Source of the DNA: an uncultured Candidatus Poseidoniales archaeon
GTDB lineage: Archaea; Thermoplasmatota; Poseidoniia; Poseidoniales; Poseidoniaceae
Assembly: GCA_902625885.1 (NCBI GenBank)
Contig: CACODE010000001.1
Coordinates: forward strand, 90,004 to 154,003
Direction of reading: 5' to 3'
Length of the DNA stretch: 64,000 bases
In this document: positions 54,811-61,479 of the stretch, in pieces
How the letters are laid out: every line of letters begins with the position of its first letter
Numbering within the stretch: position 1 is the first letter of the stretch
The notes under the pieces: generated by a model
What the model was told of the DNA's origin: nothing
What the model saw: the letters and a program-made list of their open reading frames with translations, nothing else
Database searches by the model: none
Made by a program: the position numbers and the translations under genes

Positions 54811-55998
54811 ATGAAGTGGCAACGCATTCTCAAAGAGCAACTCAAATGGACTCGGTCCTGTTCAGATGACTTGCGACTTTCTTCCTCTGACGCGGTGGAA
54901 CTGTACAACAATGCACCACTGCACGCTCTCATGCGAGCAGCACACGCTCGGCGTCTTGCCATGCATCCGCATGGTGAGGTAACCTACCTCGTTGATCGAA
55001 ACATCAACTACACCAATGTCTGCACCATCAATTGCCAATTTTGCTCCTTTTATCGCGCACCCGGTCATGAAGAGAATTACACGCAAACCTACGAAGAAAT
55101 ATCAGAACGCATACGGGAGTTGGAAGCGATAGGTGGTTCGAGGATCCTCATGCAGGGAGGTGTGAACCCGGCGCTGTCCATGGATTGGTACGTTGGACTT
55201 CTTCAGCATCTTCGCAAAAACCACCCAACCATCGATATTGACTGTTTCAGTCCCATTGAAATTCAGGGCATGGCGGCCGTCTGTGAGATGTCGACGCTGG
55301 AAGTCCTTCAACAACTCAAGAAAGCGGGGATGCACGGTCTTCCTGGTGGAGGTGCTGAAATGCTCGTGGACGATGTGCGAAAGAACGTCTCGCCCAAAAA
55401 AGGAGCACCGGCCAATTGGTTGCGGGTCATGGGTGAGGCCCAATCATTGGGATTGACAACCAGTGCCACAAACGTCATTGGATTCGGTGAAGATTTTGCC
55501 GCACGTGTAGAGCACATGAGAAAAATCAGAAACTTGCAAGCGCACTCCCTCAAGCATTACGGCACTGGCTTCACATCCTTCATCGCATGGCCGGTTCAAC
55601 TGGAGACCAACACGTTCGGTCGTCGAAATCGAGGTCAAAACAAGCACGTCCTCGGCGCTGGTTCATCGGAATACCTTCGCCACTTGGCCATATCTCGCCT
55701 GTTCCTTGACAACATTGAGCACATTCAGGCCTCATGGCCCACCATGGGCATCGCCGTTGCCCAAATGGCCCTTCTCGCCGGGGCAGACGACGCTGGTTCG
55801 ACCATGATGGAAGAGAACGTTGTCTCGGCTTCTGGAACGACGAAATTGGACGCCACGGAAACCGAATTGCAATCGTCAATCATCCGAGCTGGATTCAAAC
55901 CCCGTCGAAGAAACAGCGATTACGACCGTCTGGACACCACCTTGCTGGTGCCGGAATTGGATGAATTGGTCGCACCGCCGCCGGTCATCATGTTGTAG
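54811..55998 (+). CDS. mqnC: Radical SAM dehypoxanthine futalosine cyclase (MqnC-like)
   Basis: Radical SAM enzyme of the futalosine pathway to menaquinone, cyclising dehypoxanthine futalosine. 395 residues. The cluster motif is NVCTINCQFCSFYR (CxxxCxxC), preceded by TYLVDRNINYT, which favours MqnC over the related F420 enzyme CofH. GGSRILMQGGVNPALSMDWY, SPIEIQGMA, GLPGGGAEML and TSFIAWPVQLETNTF continue the match. GGTGA lies five bases before ATG 54811; TTG 54799 would add four residues. No other mqn gene is in the window. The stop overlaps the converging lipoprotein gene by 11 bases. Confidence 0.85.
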   Translation: MKWQRILKEQLKWTRSCSDDLRLSSSDAVELYNNAPLHALMRAAHARRLAMHPHGEVTYLVDRNINYTNVCTINCQFCSFYRAPGHEENYTQTYEEISERIRELEAIGGSRILMQGGVNPALSMDWYVGLLQHLRKNHPTIDIDCFSPIEIQGMAAVCEMSTLEVLQQLKKAGMHGLPGGGAEMLVDDVRKNVSPKKGAPANWLRVMGEAQSLGLTTSATNVIGFGEDFAARVEHMRKIRNLQAHSLKHYGTGFTSFIAWPVQLETNTFGRRNRGQNKHVLGAGSSEYLRHLAISRLFLDNIEHIQASWPTMGIAVAQMALLAGADDAGSTMMEENVVSASGTTKLDATETELQSSIIRAGFKPRRRNSDYDRLDTTLLVPELDELVAPPPVIML

Positions 55999-58900
55999 GT
56001 CCATAGAAGACGATCCATACCTCGCCACGAATGTTCCTGCCGCCGTTGCCGATACCGTCTGATGGAACGTATTCAGCCCCGTTGAAGAGGCCTCTGTAAA
56101 TCAGATGGTTGGTGTTGTTCGTTGCGTTATCGACCCAATCCGTGATGTTGTAAATCCACTGTTCGACATTTTGACCAGCGCACCATCCTGCTCTACCAAA
56201 CGGCCACGAGCCGTATTGGTTGGCCACAACCCCGTTTCTGACTTCGTTTTCACAGCCCTCTCTATCGTGAACGATGGGGTGCCACTCATAGGCGTGGTGC
56301 TGGCCCATGGTGTAGTGGTGTTCATGATCGCAGAACTCGGCGCAATTCTCTGCGTCCTGCCCAAACCCATGCCCGGTAATTGTTGCGACGATTTTAACGC
56401 TTGTAGCTTCAGGAGGCACCGTAAAATTGAGTTGACGTACATACCTCGTCTCGTCGTTGTATGTCCCGTCAAATTGCCCGCCGCTAAAGGCGTAAGTGGC
56501 GTTCACTGAGCGTGTGCCGCTTCCCCAATCGCTGAACAAAAATTTGACCGTCATGTCGCCTTTTTCAGCTCCAGCATACCTGAAACGGCGGTCTTCTCCA
56601 TCGTTGAGCATAAAGAGGTACGGCGATATATCCGTGAGCCACATGCCCTCCCGACCGTAAGTGGTTATCCATCGGACTGCCTCGGTGTTGCAGACGGAGC
56701 TGTTTGTTCGGTCGCAAATGAACAGGTAAGCCAAGCGATCCCACTCGTGACAACCGCCAAACGAACCGTCTTGTTTCTGGTATCGGTTGCTCCGCTCAAA
56801 ACATGCATGCTCATGGTAGACTTCGAGCGTGTCGTAAGAGGACATGTTGTTTGGCAGATTGAACGTTGCGTTGGTGTAGGAATTGTAGCCTCCACCCCAA
56901 CCTCCTGAATGCCGCTGGAAGTCCATGATGTCCACAACGTGAACGGCGGGGTCGGTTTCTCTGATCTTTGTTGGGAATTCCGCATTCCATTGATTTGGTT
57001 CGTGCGACAGATGGTATGGGTCACTGCCTTGGCTTGTCCAAGATGTCAAGGAACCCGTTTCACGAGCAAGTTGGAATCGGTCAATGCCAACAAAGAAGGG
57101 GTTGTTGAAGGCGTTGATGATGGCTCCAATACCGCCGCCGAGGTTGTTCGCATCGATGTCAATGTAGTGTATTCTGCTGTCCCAGTGGGCTTCTTCACTG
57201 TTGGTCAGTCCAGCACGAACTGCGTTGCGTTGCTGAATGACATCGTTGTGGTAGCCGGTGTCAAATGAGCCGTAGAACAGGTGCGTGTTCAACGGTAAAT
57301 TCCGGATGAATTTACCTGGGTTTTGGGCCCAAGTAGCGCTGTTGCTGGTTCCCTGACTGTTGGTGTACTTGAACATGAACAGGTACACATCATCGCCGGT
57401 CCATTCGTTTTTGAAATTGAACGTACCGCTCAGGGTTGGGAAAGAAAACTGTGGGACAACTTGCATCGGTCCGTTGAGGGTTGAGGCGTCAGTCCAGTCG
57501 ACCGGCTGCTGCACCACGGCACACCCCGTCTGGTCGATGGTCCACCGTACGGGCGATTGCGGGCATTCGTCCACGTTAGCAAACACACCATCACCGTCCA
57601 AATCGGCGCAACCAACGGGGTTCACGGACAAACCGTCTGGCGTTCCTTCGCACTCATCGATAAGGTCGTTGATTCCATCACCGTCCGTGTCACGTTCCAC
57701 AGCGGCGCAACCCCTATCGTCAACGTCTGTTGCGTTGATGGGTGTTTTTGGACACATGTCCAGCATAGCGCCTGTGGCGTTGACATCGTTCACGCCGTCG
57801 TTATCATCGTCTTCGTCTTCGGTTTGGTCTTGACAGCCATCGTTGTCCCAATCACTTGAGGCGTTGGATGCCCAATTAGCGGCGCCTTTGCTGCACGCAT
57901 CGTTGTCGTCTTCGTGGTCGTCGTTGTCGTCGTTGTCGTCCTCGTCAACGTCAGAGCATCCATCCTTGTCCCAATCGGTGTAGAGGTTGGATGACCAGCC
58001 TTTTCGCCCGACAGGGCAGAGGTCTTCCATGTCTTCCACACCGTCGTTATCGTCGTCAGTGTCTTCATCGGCGTCATGACAACCGTCGTAATCGTAATCG
58101 GCCCATGGCGTGCTCACCCACCCGTAGGATGACGGGCACAGGTCGTAAGTGTCGATGATACCGTCGTTGTCATCGTCTTCATCCTCGTCGTTGTCCCTGC
58201 AACCGTCTTGGTCGCCGTCGGTTTGAGCCGTGGATTGCCAACCATCGTTTGCACCGATGCCCTCGGGACATCGGTCGTTAACATCTTGCACGCCATCGCC
58301 GTCTTTGTCGTCACCAGCGCCCTCGATGATCACTTCTGTTGTCGCCATGTCCGTGAGTTTGTGGTATCGGCCGCAGTTGGCCTGCGTGGTGATGGTGTGA
58401 GAATCCGTTGCTTCTGTAAAATCAAGCATGATGTTCCATTTACCTTCGTCCGAAAGACTCACCGTTCCTTCGCTACCGTCGGAGATGCTGTACGCAATCG
58501 TGCACGAGTCGAGGTACAAGTGCTCAACCGAACCCTGGAACCAAACAACGCTAGGTTCGTCTAGGATAATACGAGGCGATGTGGAAAGAATAGGGGCAGG
58601 TTCTTGGGGTGCCGTCACGGTTAACGCTAGGACAATCGGTTCCAGCGGCGGCACCAGCGAGGTTTCACCTGTGTTTGTTACGGTCAAGGATACGATGTGC
58701 TGTTCCACGACCGTCGGCGTGAACTTCAGAGTGTAGCCGATATCGGTCTTTTCCCCAACCAAGTCCTCGACGGGTGTAAAGTCGGCCATCAAAACCGCCG
58801 GTTCTACCGACCAGGTACCAAGGCCTTCTTGTTGTACACCGAGGACATAAACGGCTTGATTTCCGACCTCTATGGTTTCGGGATGACTGATGAGGCTGGT

Positions 58901-59023
58901 TTGAAGCGTGAAGGTTTGGGTAGCCTCCTCTGCAGGTTCAGGTGCTGTTTCGGTGGCGCCTAAACAACCTCCGAGCAACATAAGGGCGACGAGGGAGAAA
59001 GCCGACAACTGTTTCGTTCCCAT
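55988..59023 (-). CDS. Lipoprotein with TSP3 repeats and a PNGase F-like domain
   Basis: 1011 residues. The N-terminus MGTKQLSAFSLVALMLLGGC ends in a lipobox, so C20 is probably lipid-modified. Residues 235-505 are TSP3 calcium repeats (DKDGDGVQDVNDRCPEG and six or so more). After a linker domain, residues about 735-1010 match peptide-N4-(N-acetyl-glucosaminyl)asparagine amidase F: CHEWDRLAYLFIC at 758, RWITTYG, DISPYLFML, then TGHGFGQDAENCAEFCDHEH near 883-902 and NQYGSWPFGRAGWCAG near 935. The acidic residues of CxEWDR and CAExC, catalytic in that family as I recall, are kept. It would remove N-glycans from glycoproteins outside the cell. Converges with mqnC. Confidence 0.85.
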   Translation of the reverse strand: MGTKQLSAFSLVALMLLGGCLGATETAPEPAEEATQTFTLQTSLISHPETIEVGNQAVYVLGVQQEGLGTWSVEPAVLMADFTPVEDLVGEKTDIGYTLKFTPTVVEQHIVSLTVTNTGETSLVPPLEPIVLALTVTAPQEPAPILSTSPRIILDEPSVVWFQGSVEHLYLDSCTIAYSISDGSEGTVSLSDEGKWNIMLDFTEATDSHTITTQANCGRYHKLTDMATTEVIIEGAGDDKDGDGVQDVNDRCPEGIGANDGWQSTAQTDGDQDGCRDNDEDEDDDNDGIIDTYDLCPSSYGWVSTPWADYDYDGCHDADEDTDDDNDGVEDMEDLCPVGRKGWSSNLYTDWDKDGCSDVDEDDNDDNDDHEDDNDACSKGAANWASNASSDWDNDGCQDQTEDEDDDNDGVNDVNATGAMLDMCPKTPINATDVDDRGCAAVERDTDGDGINDLIDECEGTPDGLSVNPVGCADLDGDGVFANVDECPQSPVRWTIDQTGCAVVQQPVDWTDASTLNGPMQVVPQFSFPTLSGTFNFKNEWTGDDVYLFMFKYTNSQGTSNSATWAQNPGKFIRNLPLNTHLFYGSFDTGYHNDVIQQRNAVRAGLTNSEEAHWDSRIHYIDIDANNLGGGIGAIINAFNNPFFVGIDRFQLARETGSLTSWTSQGSDPYHLSHEPNQWNAEFPTKIRETDPAVHVVDIMDFQRHSGGWGGGYNSYTNATFNLPNNMSSYDTLEVYHEHACFERSNRYQKQDGSFGGCHEWDRLAYLFICDRTNSSVCNTEAVRWITTYGREGMWLTDISPYLFMLNDGEDRRFRYAGAEKGDMTVKFLFSDWGSGTRSVNATYAFSGGQFDGTYNDETRYVRQLNFTVPPEATSVKIVATITGHGFGQDAENCAEFCDHEHHYTMGQHHAYEWHPIVHDREGCENEVRNGVVANQYGSWPFGRAGWCAGQNVEQWIYNITDWVDNATNNTNHLIYRGLFNGAEYVPSDGIGNGGRNIRGEVWIVFYGPTT

Positions 59024-59060
59024 GCGCTATGGTTGCCTACGCTGTCTTTGAATGTGTTGT

Positions 59061-60203
59061 TTAGGTGATGTCCAACTCGCTTCTCCCGTCATGCAAGGGG
59101 AGGGCCGTGAGCGTTCCGGCCTCAGCAGCATGGGCGACTTTCAAGGGTTGCACCCACAACAGGGCACCACCCCGTTGCCTGTCAATACGAAGAACAAGTT
59201 CCCAGTGGATTCGCAGCAAGTCGGTGTGAACGGAACCCGGCCATGCTGGCTCGGGTGGTGCGATGCTCAGGACCTCTCCCTCGTGCCATCGCTGAGCTTC
59301 ACCCTGTTGCATCACTCGCATCGGGCGGAGGTAGAGGCCGCCCCTGACCTCTTTCAGTTCCATGGGAGCGTCTTCACCACCTGCTGTCCCATCGTCCAAA
59401 CCCACCTCCCAGTGGTGAGGCAACTCCGTAGATAGCCCGGGTGGTGGTTGGCTACCAGATTCTCTTCCCAGCGTTTGAAAAAGCGTTTCCCTGGAGGGTG
59501 GAAGAACCCCAACGCGAAGAAAAGCGTCCACGTGATTCCAGGAATCCACCCATTCGGGAAAGGACACGGCTATCTTGAGGGATTCGTTGGCCGTGCTGTC
59601 CTTCTCAAATTGTATGACGGGTGTTTGCAAGTTCCTTTTGAGAAAGCGGTTTTGCCTTCTCAATTCAAGCAGGTTGGCCATGATGCGGATCACCAGGGGT
59701 GCGAAGATGAGGGGGACCACGACCACGGCCAATTGCGGGTAGTCAAGCAAGCCCCATCGCACGGTGTCCAAGCCGTACACAGGAAGGTTGAGAAAAAGCA
59801 GAACTGGGGAGATGAACAGGTAAAACAGACAGACGAGAAGGACCACGACGACACCGTTGATGAACTGTCGGAGTATGTTGTGTATGGGGTTGGGAATCAG
59901 GTACCATCCCCTTCGCTGACGTTCCACCAAACGGACATATGGGCCATCTTCGAGATGAGGTGTGTCTCTTTGTACCTCAATGGTTTCTTCACCGTAAACA
60001 TAGGAGCGTTCTATGAACCAGCCGTCTTCCTTCCCGAGTGTAAAAGCCGGAGGTCTTTCAGAAGCGGCCATCATGGCTTCCTTTACCGTGGGATAATCGC
60101 CGATTTTATGCTGTTGTTTGGCTATGGGCAGTGCCTCAGGGTACCAACGTGCCGCCTCAAAAGGTGGGTAGCGAACACGATGCTGCTCGTAGAGAGGTTT
60201 CAC
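59061..60203 (-). CDS. Membrane protein of unknown function
   Basis: A 380-residue protein, not recognised. An N-terminal soluble part of about 115 residues has beta-hairpin repeats (PAFTLGKEDGWFIERSYVYG). Two or three hydrophobic helices follow (FINGVVVVLLVCLFYLFISPVLLFL and LAVVVVPLIFAPLVIRIMA), then a C-terminal soluble domain of about 190 residues without cysteines. It starts with GTG ten bases after the geranylgeranyl reductase stop, preceded by GAGGTGG. The position in an operon with a lipid-biosynthesis flavoprotein hints at an envelope role, no more. Confidence 0.72.
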   Translation of the reverse strand: MKPLYEQHRVRYPPFEAARWYPEALPIAKQQHKIGDYPTVKEAMMAASERPPAFTLGKEDGWFIERSYVYGEETIEVQRDTPHLEDGPYVRLVERQRRGWYLIPNPIHNILRQFINGVVVVLLVCLFYLFISPVLLFLNLPVYGLDTVRWGLLDYPQLAVVVVPLIFAPLVIRIMANLLELRRQNRFLKRNLQTPVIQFEKDSTANESLKIAVSFPEWVDSWNHVDAFLRVGVLPPSRETLFQTLGRESGSQPPPGLSTELPHHWEVGLDDGTAGGEDAPMELKEVRGGLYLRPMRVMQQGEAQRWHEGEVLSIAPPEPAWPGSVHTDLLRIHWELVLRIDRQRGGALLWVQPLKVAHAAEAGTLTALPLHDGRSELDIT

Positions 60204-60212
60204 CTTGCCACC

Positions 60213-61427
60213 TCATGAAAGCAACAAACGCACGCCAGCTTTGAGGGCAAGCGGTCGGAAGGCGGGTACTTGCTTGAGGAGGGCCATGCCGAGTGGGACA
60301 GGCTTCTCGATATCACCGATGGCGTTGATGAGCGAGAGCGTGTCGGGGTGTGCAAAGTTGTTGAAATGTTTGTCCAAGACTTCATCGGAGCAATCGCTGA
60401 CCAACAGGTTGCGAAGCGTGCGTGCCCTTTCCTGTTCTTTTTTCATCGCATTCCAGGGCTGTTTTGTGATGGCCTTCAGGTGCTTCTCCGTTAGTTTGTT
60501 TTCACGAACGGCCTCAGAAAGGGCCTGATGCACGCATTGGATTTGATGAAAGCCCGGCCCAATGCCACCACCGGTCGTTGGTTTTGCCATACCGGCGGCA
60601 TCGCCGAGCAAGATGACACGATCTTTCACGGTGTTTCGTACCATGCCCGAAGGAACGGGACCGCAATAACGAGCGATTTCTGAAACGTTTTCAAAACGGT
60701 CTTTCCAGAGCGGGTGGTCGAGGAGATCTTGGTAGCAGGATTCAATGCTTCTGCCATTCAATCGCTTGGCGGTTGACCAGAGACCGATGCGATGCGTGCC
60801 AAAGCCGGACGGGATGACCCATGCGAAGAAACCAGGGGCAATCGCCGTTCCGCTGTACATTTCCAGCCATCGATCTCGGCCTTCATAGCCGACCACTTCG
60901 GTCTGAAATCCAATCATCAGTTCCTTCGGTCTGCCCATTTTGAACGTTCTTCTGGTCCAACTGTGGGCTCCGTCAGCGCCTACCAAGAGTTTGCAGGATA
61001 CCTCAACAACCTCTCCGTCTTTTCGCAGAACGAGGCGCATGCTGTCCTCAAGTTGCGTGGCTTCGAGTGGAACGGTGTTCAACCACAACTCAGCGCCTGC
61101 TTCCATGCCTTGTTGGACCACGTACTGGTCGAACCTTTTCCGGCAGACAACATAGGTGCGCAAGGTGCCCTCTGTTCCGACGGGAACCAACGTACCACTC
61201 GGACCGTGAATCAACGCACCGTCGACTTCCTCAAGGACGGTGTGATGGCCGCCTACGATGTTCATAGCAGAGGGCGTGACCAAGCCTGCGCATTGAAATG
61301 GCCTGCCGATTTCTGCATGCTCTTCAAGCACAAGGACCCGCAGGCCGTCTTCGCTGAACAAGGTCGCAGCCCTCCCTCCAACAGGACCGGCGCCGACGAT
61401 AACCACGTCGTAATCCCACTGGCTCAT
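60213..61427 (-). CDS. Geranylgeranyl reductase family flavoprotein
   Basis: FAD-dependent reductase of the family that saturates the isoprenoid chains of archaeal membrane lipids. 404 residues. The FAD site is VVIVGAGPVGGRAA at the N-terminus followed by VLVLEEHAEIGRPFQCAG, with GRPFQCAGLV carrying the family cysteine. LLGDAAGMAKPTTGGGIGPG near 290 binds the flavin phosphates and is typical of the group. Several paralogues usually exist, so the substrate (digeranylgeranyl-glycerophospholipid or another polyprenyl) is uncertain. It lies between the topoisomerase and the unknown membrane-protein gene, all on the minus strand. Confidence 0.88.
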   Translation of the reverse strand: MSQWDYDVVIVGAGPVGGRAATLFSEDGLRVLVLEEHAEIGRPFQCAGLVTPSAMNIVGGHHTVLEEVDGALIHGPSGTLVPVGTEGTLRTYVVCRKRFDQYVVQQGMEAGAELWLNTVPLEATQLEDSMRLVLRKDGEVVEVSCKLLVGADGAHSWTRRTFKMGRPKELMIGFQTEVVGYEGRDRWLEMYSGTAIAPGFFAWVIPSGFGTHRIGLWSTAKRLNGRSIESCYQDLLDHPLWKDRFENVSEIARYCGPVPSGMVRNTVKDRVILLGDAAGMAKPTTGGGIGPGFHQIQCVHQALSEAVRENKLTEKHLKAITKQPWNAMKKEQERARTLRNLLVSDCSDEVLDKHFNNFAHPDTLSLINAIGDIEKPVPLGMALLKQVPAFRPLALKAGVRLLLS

Positions 61428-61479
61428 GGCGAGAACTCATGTTGGGTATGGTTTCAACCTTCCTTTGCAAAACTGGTCA

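Noticed and set aside
57780..58200. Apparent tandem trinucleotide-like DNA repeat (GTC/GTT)
   Set aside because: It is explained by aspartate- and asparagine-rich TSP3 calcium loops encoded on the minus strand; not a CRISPR array or satellite.
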